A stretch of DNA of 64,000 nucleotides from Arcanobacterium pluranimalium (GTDB taxonomy: Bacteria > Actinomycetota > Actinomycetes > Actinomycetales > Actinomycetaceae). How positions within the stretch are numbered: the stretch's first letter is position 1; every line of letters begins with the position of its first letter. Of the stretch, positions 1-13,357 are shown piece after piece. Both the position numbers and the translations under genes were made by a program. The stretch is from positions 124,001-188,000 of the forward strand of contig NZ_JAFBCS010000001.1 in the NCBI RefSeq assembly GCF_016907845.1, in the 5' to 3' direction. Below the pieces are notes generated by a model. That model did not search any database, was not told the DNA's origin, and worked only from the letters and a program-made list of their open reading frames with translations.

Positions 1-87
1 TTCCTCTTTCTTTGTTCCTCATCACGTCACCAAAAACAACCAACTTATTGGCCATTTTCAGCTCTTTAACTTGTCACATTTTCCATA

Positions 88-1587
88 CTACTTCACTTGC
101 GGTTTGATTTCTTTGACTAGAAAAAGCCATATCAATGCCGCCACCAGCAAAATCGTTCCGGCCACTGCGTATGCCGCACCAAATCCCCAAAAATCGATGA
201 TCATTCCAGAAACAATTGGTCCGATAATCTGCCCTAAATCAGCTGACTGCTGAAAGAACGAAACTACTCGCCCACCTGAACGGTTGCCGATCACGTCTGC
301 CACAGCGCCCTGTTGTGCAGGCTGCACAAAACCAGAGCCAAGACCAGCAACCACGCTCATCACCAGCAACAGCACCGGACTGTCAAAAATTCCCATCCCA
401 TAGGTAAACACACCAGATACCGTCAGACCAGCAATTACGATCGGACGTCGACCGTAAATATCGGACCACCGCCCGGTTCGCAATAGCGCAATACCGTTGC
501 CCACTGCAAATCCACCGAGCAAAGCTCCCGGTAGCCAAGTCGGGGCTGCTACCAACGAAGCCGCAAGCAATGGCACAACCGACATTCTCACTCCAAGATT
601 CGTCCACCCCTGGGCGAACGCCGTCAGCAGCACCACTCGAAATTGCGGAACCTTAAGCGCTTCTGTAACCGTCATGACGTCACGTACAGTGCGACGCCGT
701 GCCCGACGTCGTGCTCTCCGTTCAGATCTGCTGTGTTCGGTACGTTGGTCCTGCTGATATGCCTCGCTCTGCGTTTGCGGAGAAATAGCATCAGAAATGC
801 TGCCCGTACCCGAATCGGCGGCGAGCGCATCGGGGATACCCGACTCCGCATCGGCTGGAAGCGCAGTAGCTGGTGAAGTCTGCGATGCGATAGAATCTGC
901 CACAACTGGCCTGCGCTGCCCGTCTGATGCAACCGGCTTGCGCTGCTGATCAGTAGCCCCTGCCGGAATCGCAATAGTGACGATAATTGCGGCAGTTACC
1001 AGCATGATTGCGTAGATGATAAACGGTCCACGATACCCGAGTGTGCTGAGCAAGGCGCCTATCACTGGGCCAATAATATTTCCAAGCAAGAATCCCGAAC
1101 CATACGCTGCCGAAGCGCGTCCACGCGCCTGCGCAGGAGCAAGCCGAAATACAAGCGACATCGCTGCCACGGAAAATGTAACCGAGCCAATTCCACCGAG
1201 GGCCCGGAACAGAAGCAACTGCCAATAGCTGTGTGCAAACGCCGAGATGAACGAAGAAAGCGCCACAATATATATGCCGATAAGGTACATTCGCCGCTCG
1301 CCGAAGGCTCCCGAAAGCCAGCCCGATGCCGGAGCGAACGTCAACCGCATCAGCGCAAATGCAGATACCACGAACGTCGCCATCGTATTCGTTACATCAA
1401 AACTCTTGGCAAACTGTGGCAAAACTGGCGCAACGATACCAAAGCCTAAGGCAATACAGACGGCGGCAACAACCAGTACCCAAATTTCGCGCGGCAGTTT
1501 TACTTTTTCATTCACATATACGTGTCTATCAACATTTCCCACAGTTTTCGACCCGACCGTCGCTATTTTCGATGTCCGGATAATCAC
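88..1587 (-). CDS. MFS transporter, probable drug/metabolite exporter
   Basis: About 499 residues of the major facilitator superfamily with roughly twelve hydrophobic segments. The N-terminal half contains a motif-A-like stretch (GWLSGAFGERR) and the second half a matching RWSDIYGRRP, as expected for duplicated six-helix bundles. By family it should be a proton-coupled inner-membrane exporter of the DHA type; the substrate cannot be read. Between the halves lies a long hydrophilic Ala/Ser/Gln/Arg-rich loop (roughly residues 210-300) ending in an Arg-rich patch, much longer than usual. The start is uncertain: the longest frame begins with GTG at 1587, but GTG at 1515 (VNEKVKLPREIW) begins directly before the first membrane segment; neither has a clear ribosome-binding site. 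It is divergent from the DUF4921 gene. Confidence 0.85.
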   Translation of the reverse strand: MIIRTSKIATVGSKTVGNVDRHVYVNEKVKLPREIWVLVVAAVCIALGFGIVAPVLPQFAKSFDVTNTMATFVVSAFALMRLTFAPASGWLSGAFGERRMYLIGIYIVALSSFISAFAHSYWQLLLFRALGGIGSVTFSVAAMSLVFRLAPAQARGRASAAYGSGFLLGNIIGPVIGALLSTLGYRGPFIIYAIMLVTAAIIVTIAIPAGATDQQRKPVASDGQRRPVVADSIASQTSPATALPADAESGIPDALAADSGTGSISDAISPQTQSEAYQQDQRTEHSRSERRARRRARRRTVRDVMTVTEALKVPQFRVVLLTAFAQGWTNLGVRMSVVPLLAASLVAAPTWLPGALLGGFAVGNGIALLRTGRWSDIYGRRPIVIAGLTVSGVFTYGMGIFDSPVLLLVMSVVAGLGSGFVQPAQQGAVADVIGNRSGGRVVSFFQQSADLGQIIGPIVSGMIIDFWGFGAAYAVAGTILLVAALIWLFLVKEIKPQVK

Positions 1588-1657
1588 GTCTGAGATATTG
1601 TACGTACCATCTCAAAGATGCGAGCTTTTCAACGCCTGGGGCATTAAAGTGGGAGAT

Positions 1658-2980
1658 ATGGGAAATGCATTTAGACCACCGTTGACGAAGATGGCGGACG
1701 GAACGATCAAGCAGATCAATCCATTTTCAGAAACAGAAGTATGGACGATTCCGGGCCGGGCACATCGCCCACTCGACATCACGGTTCCTGAACCAAAGCC
1801 GATTAATCCTGACGCTATCGGCCATCATTGTGCATTTTGTACCCAGCGCGTTCTCGAAACCCCTCCAGAGAAAGCGCGTCTTGTGCGCAAACGGGAGGAC
1901 GCCGTCGTCTACCGTTCTACTGGAGTCGATATGCTCACGCGCGAATGGGATTTTCGCCGTATCCCGAACCTTTTTGAAATCGTGTCGTTTATGTACTGGG
2001 AGAAGAATTACGGGCATAAACTCTCTCGCGAAGCTGAGCAGCGCATGGAGGCTTATCTCGCCGATCCTGCTGGCCGTGCGCACGTGATGGGTGTGCTCGA
2101 TACCAAGTTGCGCGCGTTTATGGATGCAGACGACGTCGCAGCGATGCCAGACGTCGAGAAGCTCGAGTACGCGAAGTCATTTTTCGGTTCAGGTCACGAT
2201 CTCATTGTGGCTCGCCGTCATTTCGTGGACGACGCCGTGGACGATACTCAGCTTGCCGGCTCAGGTACGCTTTCACCCCAGGAGCACGAGTGGTATATCC
2301 GGCTCACCGTTGACGCTATGGAGGACATCTACAATTCGAACCGCTATGCGAAGTATGTGCAGGTGTTCCAGAACTGGCTGAAACCGGCTGGCGCCTCTTT
2401 CGATCATCTTCACAAGCAGCTTGTGGCTATCGATCAGCGCTCAGTCAATGGGCAGATGGAAGTTGAAAAAGCCCGCGAGAATCCCAATATTTACAATGAA
2501 GCCGCCGTCGATTATGCCAGCTTCCACAATCTGATTTTGGCTGAAAACAAGTATGCGGTAGCAATTGCCGGATTCGGCCACCGGTATCCGACGCTGGAGA
2601 TTTGGTCAAAATCCGAGCATTGCCAGCCGTGGGAGCACAGCCGTGAAGAGCTGCAAGGAATGTCTGATTTGATCCACGCTATGCATGCGGCAACCGGAAC
2701 GCACGTGCCCACCAATGAGGAGTGGCATTGCAAGCCGATTGATGCTGATGTGGCGATCCCGTGGAAAGTGCTGATCAAATGGCGTGTGTCTACGCTGGCG
2801 GGCTTCGAGGGCGGCACCAAGATTTACGTTAACACCATCGACCCGTGGGCTTTGCGTGACCGTGTAGTGCCGAAATTGCTCGAGCTTCGCGCCGAAGGAA
2901 AAATTGCGAACAATATCAATATTGCGAGTGAGTGTAGTTGCCGGGTAAATTCACTCAAGTACAACCCTGCTCTTCAGTAA
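1658..2980 (+). CDS. DUF4921 family protein (GalT/HIT-fold-like)
   Basis: A protein of about 440 residues recognised as the actinobacterial DUF4921 family. Near the N-terminus is a HHCAFC stretch (residues 56-61) that resembles a zinc-binding pair. Around residues 246-256 is SFDHLHKQL, with an HxH-like core reminiscent of the HxHxQ site of galactose-1-phosphate uridylyltransferases, so a nucleotidyl-transfer or nucleotide-binding role is an inference only. ATG 1658 is chosen with GGGAGA just upstream; GTG 1649 and ATG 1691 (MADGTIKQ) are in-frame alternatives, and the frame can be extended further upstream only into the antisense of the MFS gene. It is followed after 24 bp by the glycerophosphodiesterase gene, probably as one transcript. 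Confidence 0.8.
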   Translation: MGNAFRPPLTKMADGTIKQINPFSETEVWTIPGRAHRPLDITVPEPKPINPDAIGHHCAFCTQRVLETPPEKARLVRKREDAVVYRSTGVDMLTREWDFRRIPNLFEIVSFMYWEKNYGHKLSREAEQRMEAYLADPAGRAHVMGVLDTKLRAFMDADDVAAMPDVEKLEYAKSFFGSGHDLIVARRHFVDDAVDDTQLAGSGTLSPQEHEWYIRLTVDAMEDIYNSNRYAKYVQVFQNWLKPAGASFDHLHKQLVAIDQRSVNGQMEVEKARENPNIYNEAAVDYASFHNLILAENKYAVAIAGFGHRYPTLEIWSKSEHCQPWEHSREELQGMSDLIHAMHAATGTHVPTNEEWHCKPIDADVAIPWKVLIKWRVSTLAGFEGGTKIYVNTIDPWALRDRVVPKLLELRAEGKIANNINIASECSCRVNSLKYNPALQ

Positions 2981-3004
2981 TCACGGAGGACGACACACAT
3001 CGTT

Positions 3005-4030
3005 ATGGAGCAAGCACGTTTGCCGCAGGTAATAGGGACTTCAAAGAAATTTGAAGGCCCGCTTCCTCCTCGTTTCGATTCGCATTTCCGCGAGCGCGTT
3101 ATTGCACACCGCGGTTCGAGTGGGCTCTACCCTGAGAATACGATGATGGCATTTCGCCATGCCTGGGATGGCGGATGTCGAGTTTTAGAAACGGATATTC
3201 AAGTTACTTCCGACGGCGTTGTGGTCTGTTTTCACGACGCAACCTTAGATCGCATCACGAATCTCAACGGTCCGATTATCGGATACACGTGGGAAATACT
3301 GGCGACGACGGCGGTGGTGCACGGACCAAATGGTTGGCGCGATCGAATCCTCAAGCTCGATGATTTGCTGGTGGCATTTCCGTATGCACAATTCATTATC
3401 GACATCAAAAATCCAGCGGCGATCGAGCCGCTCATCGAAGTAATCAACCGTACTCGAAGCGCGGGAAGAATCTGCGTTTCACACTCCTGGTCTGCATATT
3501 TAGAGGACGTACGCGCCCGCACCTCTCCGATCTTGCAGCGCACTTTAGGCTGGGAGAATCTTGCCGAGCTTATCCGCTGCGCCCGTTTGGGGTTGAAACC
3601 TGATCCGCAATTGCGGGTGGCGAATTGGGTTCACATTCCTTACGACGGCGTTGTTTCACCTTTGATGCGAAATCCAGTTTTCGCCGAGCGGTTTATGTCT
3701 ATGGCACACGATCTGGGTATTGGCGTGCGCGTATGGTCTGTGAATTCTTTTACGGCTATGAATCAGTTTTGGAATATGGGCATCGACGCGGTTACCACTG
3801 ACTATCCCGAACGCGCAATCGAGATGATGGTCAACAGGGAGGCCCAAAATAAGCGCGGAGAGCTGCTAGTATGCCCGGTGGCGCCAACTCCATCTGCATC
3901 GGCGACTCATTCTTCGCAATCGGCAGGGCGCGCATCCGCGCAAAAGCACACGACTCGTGCCAATTCTGTAGAGATGAAGCGCCCGAGCCGGCGCGAGCTG
4001 CGTCTTGCAGGGCATTATCGTCAATCGTGA
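3005..4030 (+). CDS. glycerophosphodiester phosphodiesterase family protein
   Basis: 341 residues with the GDPD TIM-barrel signature. IAHRGSSGLYPENT (residues 33-46) supplies the catalytic His35 and Glu44. ETDIQVTSDG (62-71) supplies metal-binding Glu62 and Asp64, and CFHDATLDR supplies catalytic His78. The barrel closes with GIGVRVWSVN and GIDAVTTDYPE. It should hydrolyse glycerophosphodiesters to glycerol-3-phosphate and an alcohol using a divalent metal; there is no signal peptide, so it is probably cytoplasmic. The last ~50 residues are a Ser/Ala/Arg-rich tail not needed for the fold. The ATG lies about 15 nt after a GGAGG, further than ideal. It sits downstream of DUF4921 and convergent with thiQ. 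Confidence 0.9.
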   Translation: MEQARLPQVIGTSKKFEGPLPPRFDSHFRERVIAHRGSSGLYPENTMMAFRHAWDGGCRVLETDIQVTSDGVVVCFHDATLDRITNLNGPIIGYTWEILATTAVVHGPNGWRDRILKLDDLLVAFPYAQFIIDIKNPAAIEPLIEVINRTRSAGRICVSHSWSAYLEDVRARTSPILQRTLGWENLAELIRCARLGLKPDPQLRVANWVHIPYDGVVSPLMRNPVFAERFMSMAHDLGIGVRVWSVNSFTAMNQFWNMGIDAVTTDYPERAIEMMVNREAQNKRGELLVCPVAPTPSASATHSSQSAGRASAQKHTTRANSVEMKRPSRRELRLAGHYRQS

Positions 4031-4039
4031 TTGTGTCTC

Positions 4040-4114
4040 AACCCAAAATGTTCTAACCCAAAGTGGTTTATCCCAAAGTAGTTTGAGCCAAAGCAGGTTA
4101 GCCCGAAATTCTTC
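4040..4114. repeat. 15-bp imperfect tandem repeat, about 5 copies
   Basis: Between the convergent ends of the glycerophosphodiesterase and thiQ genes lie five consecutive 15-nt units built on aaCCCAAAgtggttt: starts at 4040, 4055, 4070, 4085 and 4100. The first three are closest to each other, the last two diverged. The array crosses the thiQ stop codon. No terminator hairpin is obvious in this gap. Confidence 0.75.
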
Positions 4115-4781
4115 CAGCTTCCATAACGAGCACCCGATCCGCCACCTTCTGTGCTTCGTGCTCGTCGTGTGTGACGAAAATACTGGTGGTCGCCGTCGTC
4201 GTCAATATGTTGCGCAATTGCACCGCAAGCGTCTGACGCAGCTTTTGGTCAAGCGCTGAGAGTGGCTCATCGAGCAGCAATAACGATGGCTTCGGGGCGA
4301 GTGAGCGTGCTAATGCGACGCGCTGAGCTTGTCCGCCAGAAAGCGTATTTACTGGCCGCTGAGCAAAATCTTCCAAATCCACGAGTTTGAGCAGCTCACG
4401 AACTCGTTCCTCGCGTTCGTTTCGTGGCATACGGCGCATTTCGAGTCCGTAGGAAATATTCCGAAATACGTTTCGGTGAGGAAAAAGCTGACCATCTTGG
4501 AACACCATGCCAGTATTTCGCTCGTGAACTGGAACGTCACACACGTTCCTTCCATCGAGAAATATCGATCCCGCGCTAACGCGCTCTAGTCCGGCGATTG
4601 CCCGTAGCAACGTTGATTTTCCCGAGCCAGAAGCGCCCAGGAGCGCCACAATTTCGCCGTGCGCTACCGTCAAATCGACGCCGGTGACTGCAGTAAAACC
4701 ATTTGGGTACGTAACATTCACTGAGCGCAGTTCCAGCGCAGGAGTTGTTTGCGCAGGTGAAGCTATATTTTGAACTGCCAT
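4098..4781 (-). CDS. thiQ: thiamine ABC transporter ATP-binding protein
   Basis: 227-residue ABC ATPase. Walker A GASGSGKST at residues 49-57, Q-loop in MVFQDGQLF, signature LSGGQ at 147-151, Walker B LLLLDEP around 167-173 and H-loop His205 are all intact. It should energise import of thiamine (or its phosphates/precursors) together with the ThiP-like permease, one nucleotide upstream, and the lipoprotein ThiB. The thiamine assignment rests on the TPP riboswitch heading this operon; by sequence alone the ATPase could equally belong to an iron(III) or polyamine importer. Confidence 0.9.
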   Translation of the reverse strand: MAVQNIASPAQTTPALELRSVNVTYPNGFTAVTGVDLTVAHGEIVALLGASGSGKSTLLRAIAGLERVSAGSIFLDGRNVCDVPVHERNTGMVFQDGQLFPHRNVFRNISYGLEMRRMPRNEREERVRELLKLVDLEDFAQRPVNTLSGGQAQRVALARSLAPKPSLLLLDEPLSALDQKLRQTLAVQLRNILTTTATTSIFVTHDEHEAQKVADRVLVMEAGRISG

Positions 4782-4782
4782 A

Positions 4783-6462
4783 TTACGCTTTCCTTTCCAC
4801 GAGCGGAACTGGTTGGCGGCGCATACTCAACATTTCTGCTGCAATCATGGCCGACGCCGTCGCCACAGCGAGAATCACAGCCCCGGCTAGCGCCATCCCA
4901 TAGTTGTATTCACCTGGGCGCGAGAGCAGTTTGACGATCACCACAGGTAGCGTTTGATAGGCCGGATCTGCCAAGAACGAGGTGGCGCCAAATTCGCCCA
5001 GGGACACGGCAAAAGAAAATCCCGTAGCCAAGCCTAAACCACGCAAGAGAAATGGCATATCGATCGTTCGCAGTATTTGCGCTGGCGAAGCACCGAGCGT
5101 GGCGGCTGCTTCTCGCAGTCGTGGATCGATTGCCCGCAGTACTGGAAGCAGCACGCGCACAGCTAACGGCAAAGCAACCACTGCCTGCGCCACCGGTACC
5201 AACAGTGGGGAGCGCCCAAAGGCTGTGGGGCCGAAGGTGATAAGGAAACCAAAGCCCACGGTCACTGTTGAGATTCCGAGCGGCAAAAGTACGAAACCAT
5301 CAAGCAGCTGTTGAAAACGAGCTGCGAGTTCATTCACTCGCCGCGATAGCACAAGAGCTAAGGGAATAGCGACGACGAGTGCGATTAGAGTTGCGTCGGT
5401 AGCTATTTTTACCGAGTGGGATATACCTTCAAATACGGTGGTTCCACCCGTGAAGCCGGTGCCTGGCGTTTGTAGTCGCCGGTAGTTTTCTAGTGAGAAT
5501 TCGCCGTTAACTCGGAGCGAACGAATAGCTAGAGTTGCTAACGGAGTTGCTATAAACGCAACTGATGCGAATGTTGCTACCAGAGCACCGGCGTCGGCCT
5601 TTTTAACTGGACGCGAAGAATCTTTACTCACCCGCAAGGCAACCTCGGTTTTCTTCGTCAAAGTTGTGGTAACTAGCAGTGCAAATACCACTATGACGAA
5701 TTGCAGAATGCTGAGGATGGCGGCTCGGTCGAGGTTGAAAAAAGTGACCGTTTGAAGATATATCTCCATTTCAATCGTGCCGTATCCGGGATTACCGAGC
5801 GTGGTCACGATTCCGTACGCAGTTGAACAGTAGAGGAATACGAGGCCAGCTCCGGCAGCTATAGCGGGTGCGAGCTGAGGGAGAGTCACGCTGAGGAAAG
5901 CGCGCATTGGCGAGGCGCCAAGCGTGCGGGCAGCTTCGGCTGTGCGGCGGTCGATACCAGACCACATTGTGCCGACTGTGCGCACGATGACCGAAAAATT
6001 GAAGAATACCATCGCCATGACCACTGCTGATGTGGAATTGGCGAGTCCGAGAAAGCTGAGTGGACCTTCGAGAAGTGAACGGAATGCAATACCCACGACC
6101 ACTGTGGGCAGCACGAACGGTATCGCAATGATGCCGCGCAGTAGGCGCCGGCCAGGGAAATCTAGGCAGTACAGGGTGTAAGCGCTCGGAATACCCAGGA
6201 TGACCGATAGCACTGTGCCCGCGAACGCCATCCAGAGGGTCTGCCAAATGATTTTCCAGGTGTGCGAATCGGCAAATACCGCGAAGAAACCCGACCATAC
6301 TCCTGTTTGACCAGCTGAAGTTACATCTGTTCCGGCTACTGCATCTAGTCCAAGGAATCCTCGGGCCAACATAGCACCTACTGGCCAGATGAAGAATATA
6401 AGAATGAACACTAGGGGCAGCGCTATCGCGCTGCCCCAGCCAAGTTTGCTCAATACTTTCAC
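4783..6462 (-). CDS. thiP: thiamine ABC transporter permease, two-domain
   Basis: 559 residues with about twelve membrane spans in two homologous halves, each carrying an EAA cytoplasmic loop: AARTLGASPMRAF near residue 190 and AAATLGASPAQIL near 455. This double-length architecture is typical of ThiP and of ferric-type FbpB permeases; the TPP riboswitch and ThiB-like partner favour thiamine. The gene starts with GTG at 6462 without a strong Shine-Dalgarno, lies 56 nt behind thiB, and is separated from thiQ by one nucleotide, so the three are co-transcribed. Confidence 0.9.
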   Translation of the reverse strand: MKVLSKLGWGSAIALPLVFILIFFIWPVGAMLARGFLGLDAVAGTDVTSAGQTGVWSGFFAVFADSHTWKIIWQTLWMAFAGTVLSVILGIPSAYTLYCLDFPGRRLLRGIIAIPFVLPTVVVGIAFRSLLEGPLSFLGLANSTSAVVMAMVFFNFSVIVRTVGTMWSGIDRRTAEAARTLGASPMRAFLSVTLPQLAPAIAAGAGLVFLYCSTAYGIVTTLGNPGYGTIEMEIYLQTVTFFNLDRAAILSILQFVIVVFALLVTTTLTKKTEVALRVSKDSSRPVKKADAGALVATFASVAFIATPLATLAIRSLRVNGEFSLENYRRLQTPGTGFTGGTTVFEGISHSVKIATDATLIALVVAIPLALVLSRRVNELAARFQQLLDGFVLLPLGISTVTVGFGFLITFGPTAFGRSPLLVPVAQAVVALPLAVRVLLPVLRAIDPRLREAAATLGASPAQILRTIDMPFLLRGLGLATGFSFAVSLGEFGATSFLADPAYQTLPVVIVKLLSRPGEYNYGMALAGAVILAVATASAMIAAEMLSMRRQPVPLVERKA

Positions 6463-6518
6463 GTGTTCTTGAGATCTTCTTGTGTTAGGCCTTTACCGCA
6501 CAAATAGACTAGTTGAGC

Positions 6519-7550
6519 CTATTTGGCAGGGTTAGACTTCTGATAGAGTTCCGACCATTCTTTGAGCCAAGATTCGCGATTCTTCGCTACTTTCTTCAGA
6601 TCAACTTCGATAGGATTTTTCGGCATCTGGGCGTATTTCTGCCAGTCCTCAGGGAGCTTAACCGAATCGAGCACCGGATACATGTACATGTTCTCCGGGA
6701 TCGTCTTTTGTACTTTCTCGGAGACTAAGAAAGAAATGAATGTCTGTGCGCCATCGGGATTTTTCGCACCTTCGGTTACTCCGGCGTATTCGACCTGCTC
6801 AATGCAGGTAGCGTCTACCGATCCAGTTTTCCCCTGCGAATATGCGGGCGACGACGAATAGCTCAGCACGATTGGGTACGCACCTTTTCCATCACCACCG
6901 GAGAAATCTGTGTAGTACGCGCTCGACCACCCGTCGTCGATCTTGGCACCATTAGCAAGTAGGTTCGTCCAGTAGGTTTTCCAGTCGTCACCGTACTTGG
7001 TGATAGTTGCGGTGAGGAAGGCGAACCCTGGGGTGGACGTGAGCGGGTCAGTGAGCACCGTGAGCTTCTTGAATTCTGGTTTGAGGAGATCGTCGAAGCT
7101 CGCCGGCGCGGCTTGGTTGCGGGCTTTGAACCATTCGTTGTCCACATTGAGGCAAACGTGACCACGATCAATCGGGGTCAATTTATAGTCCACGATATAA
7201 GGTGACGAGAAGTCTTTTGGTACAAAATCGGCTGCGAGACCGGCGTCAACGACAGCTTGCGCATTGAATGAGTCAATGCCGAAGAAACCGTCCACTGTGG
7301 GCTTATCTTTGTTGAGTTTCAGCTGGTTAAGCACCGTGCCATCGCCTGTCGATACAGTTTTGAGCTTGTATCCTGATTCTTTTTCAAAGGCTGCGATATC
7401 TTCTTTGCTCAGATTGAACGAATCATGGGTCAGGATTGTGACGGTTGAGCCTTTGCCCGAATCTGCCTTTTTTTGATCGGCCGCTGAGCAACCTGCTAGT
7501 GCAAGAGCTGCCACGGCGACTGTAGCAGCAACTTTACGAAGAGAAAACAT
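6519..7550 (-). CDS. thiB: thiamine ABC transporter substrate-binding lipoprotein
   Basis: 343 residues beginning with a lipoprotein signal: charged MFSLRKV, a hydrophobic core and lipobox LAGC at about residue 21. The mature part reads as a type II periplasmic-binding fold of the iron/thiamine family (TVTILTHDSFNLSKEDIAAF, then GTVLNQLKLNKDKP, VDGFFGIDSFN, SYSSSPAYSQG). It is expected to be anchored to the outside of the membrane and to deliver thiamine to ThiP/ThiQ. ATG 7550 has a good GGAGG four nucleotides upstream. It is the first gene after a TPP riboswitch, which gives the operon its functional assignment. Confidence 0.93.
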   Translation of the reverse strand: MFSLRKVAATVAVAALALAGCSAADQKKADSGKGSTVTILTHDSFNLSKEDIAAFEKESGYKLKTVSTGDGTVLNQLKLNKDKPTVDGFFGIDSFNAQAVVDAGLAADFVPKDFSSPYIVDYKLTPIDRGHVCLNVDNEWFKARNQAAPASFDDLLKPEFKKLTVLTDPLTSTPGFAFLTATITKYGDDWKTYWTNLLANGAKIDDGWSSAYYTDFSGGDGKGAYPIVLSYSSSPAYSQGKTGSVDATCIEQVEYAGVTEGAKNPDGAQTFISFLVSEKVQKTIPENMYMYPVLDSVKLPEDWQKYAQMPKNPIEVDLKKVAKNRESWLKEWSELYQKSNPAK

Positions 7551-7609
7551 TTTTCCTCCAAATAGAGTATTGGAGGGCGATTTCGCGCGCTATTGCACGA
7601 AACGGAGAG

Positions 7610-7702
7610 AACTCGACTTCCTTCGCCGGCATGATCCGGAATCAGGTTCGAGGGTCTGCATCAATTGCACTCTCAGCGCCTTGTGGCGCTCCCCTGTCGG
7701 TG
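7610..7702 (-). promoter_or_regulatory. TPP riboswitch (THI element)
   Basis: Read on the minus strand, this leader contains the conserved THI-box parts in order: CGACAGGGGAGCGCC, then CTGAGAGTGC, then GACCCTCGAACCTGATTCCG, then GCCGGCGAAGGAAG. These are the hallmark P2/J3-2, P4/P5 and 3' P1 segments of the thiamine pyrophosphate aptamer. It ends about 60 nt before the thiB start, so TPP probably represses thiBPQ at translation initiation or by premature termination. Boundaries are approximate. Confidence 0.95.
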
Positions 7703-7707
7703 TTTTC

Positions 7708-7713
7708 ATTATA
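7708..7713 (-). promoter_or_regulatory. Probable -10 element for thiBPQ
   Basis: A perfect TATAAT on the minus strand lies about seven nucleotides upstream of the first conserved base of the riboswitch, so transcription would begin at the aptamer itself. No good -35 is seen at 17-18 bp. Confidence 0.55.
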
Positions 7714-7817
7714 TTTCGATATGCGCTTTAACGCTACTCAACCTAAGGCGATGGGTAAATGAAGGCATAGTCGCGAGGAGTTAAATCCTATCACCGAATT
7801 AGCTGCATTCCATATTA

Positions 7818-8204
7818 TTAGAAAGCGGAGTTCGTTGAAGGCACAATCTGCTTGCCAAACGGGAAGCACGTCACCGGAATAAGTTTAAGATTTGCCCAGG
7901 CCATCGGGATGCCAATGATCGTCACGGCCAGTGCGAAAGTCGTTATTACATGCGCAACTGCAAGCCACAAGCCAGCAACAAAAAACCACACCACGTTCAT
8001 GAGATCTGATCCCAAGCCCGCATTCGGACTAGGAACAACGGTGCGACCAAACGGCCAAAGCACATAGAACGCGATCCTAAAACAGGCAACTCCTGCTGGA
8101 ATAGTCACGATAAATAGACATGCAATGACGCCGAAAAATACATACGACCAGAACAGCCAAAACCCGCTGAGTACGAGCCAAATGACGTTAAGTATAAACC
8201 TCAT
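7818..8204 (-). CDS. yccF: YccF domain-containing membrane protein
   Basis: 128 residues made of two YccF-type halves: MRFILNVIWLVLSGFW to ending LWPFGR, and MNVVWFFVAGLWLAVAH to ending CFPFGKQIVPS. Four or so membrane segments are expected, with a GIPMAWANLKL stretch. Function of the family is unknown. The frame stays open upstream into the 5S rRNA gene, but ATG 8204 has a strong GAGAGGAG eight nucleotides upstream and begins exactly at the domain, so the longer frame is rejected. It lies just downstream of the rRNA operon on the same strand. Confidence 0.88.
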   Translation of the reverse strand: MRFILNVIWLVLSGFWLFWSYVFFGVIACLFIVTIPAGVACFRIAFYVLWPFGRTVVPSPNAGLGSDLMNVVWFFVAGLWLAVAHVITTFALAVTIIGIPMAWANLKLIPVTCFPFGKQIVPSTNSAF

Positions 8205-8263
8205 ATTGTGTGCTCCTCTCGCACGCCCAGTTTGTTTGTGTGTGTTTGTTTTGGGTGTTTTTT

Positions 8264-8292
8264 GGCCCTGGAAACATTGTGTTTCCAGGGCC
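8264..8292 (-). terminator. Hairpin downstream of 5S rRNA, likely rRNA operon terminator
   Basis: A perfect 12-bp inverted repeat (GGCCCTGGAAAC with GTTTCCAGGGCC, five-nt loop) begins 11 nt past the 5S 3' end. In the rRNA direction it is followed by an A-run rather than a U-run, so it is a strong hairpin of atypical terminator form. Confidence 0.6.
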
Positions 8293-8303
8293 AGTGGTTT
8301 GGG

Positions 8304-8422
8304 TGACGGCGGTGTCCTACTCTCCCACGCCCTCGCGGGTGCAGTACCATCGGCGCTGGCAGGCTTAGCTTCCGGGTTCGGAATGGGACCGGGCGTTTCC
8401 CTGCCGCTATGACCACCGTCAA
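8304..8422 (-). rRNA. rrf: 5S ribosomal RNA
   Basis: About 119 nt. On the minus strand it runs from TTTGACGGTGGTCATAGCGG, through the conserved CCCGGTCCCATTCCGAAC and AAGCTAAGCC segments, to GGGAGAGTAGGACACCGCCG. The first and last bases pair to form helix I. It is the last gene of the rRNA operon; ends are accurate to a few bases. Confidence 0.95.
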
Positions 8423-8472
8423 AACGGTTGGACAATCAACACCATGCATTACTCTGATGGTTTGGTGGTCGG

Positions 8473-8492
8473 GAATTGTATAGAGGACGCGA
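8473..8492 (-). promoter_or_regulatory. 23S rRNA processing stem, 3' arm
   Basis: This 20-nt segment just after the 23S 3' end is complementary, with one mismatch, to the segment at 11618-11637 just before the 23S 5' end. The pair would form the long helix bracketing the 23S precursor that RNase III cuts. Confidence 0.85.
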
Positions 8493-8516
8493 AACAGTCT
8501 TTGAAACTTGTTTTGT

Positions 8517-13357
<4,841 letters not shown>

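Noticed and set aside
1247-1657. 137-codon N-terminal extension of the DUF4921 protein
   Set aside because: It is antisense to the MFS exporter gene and unlike the family; conserved sequence begins after 1658.
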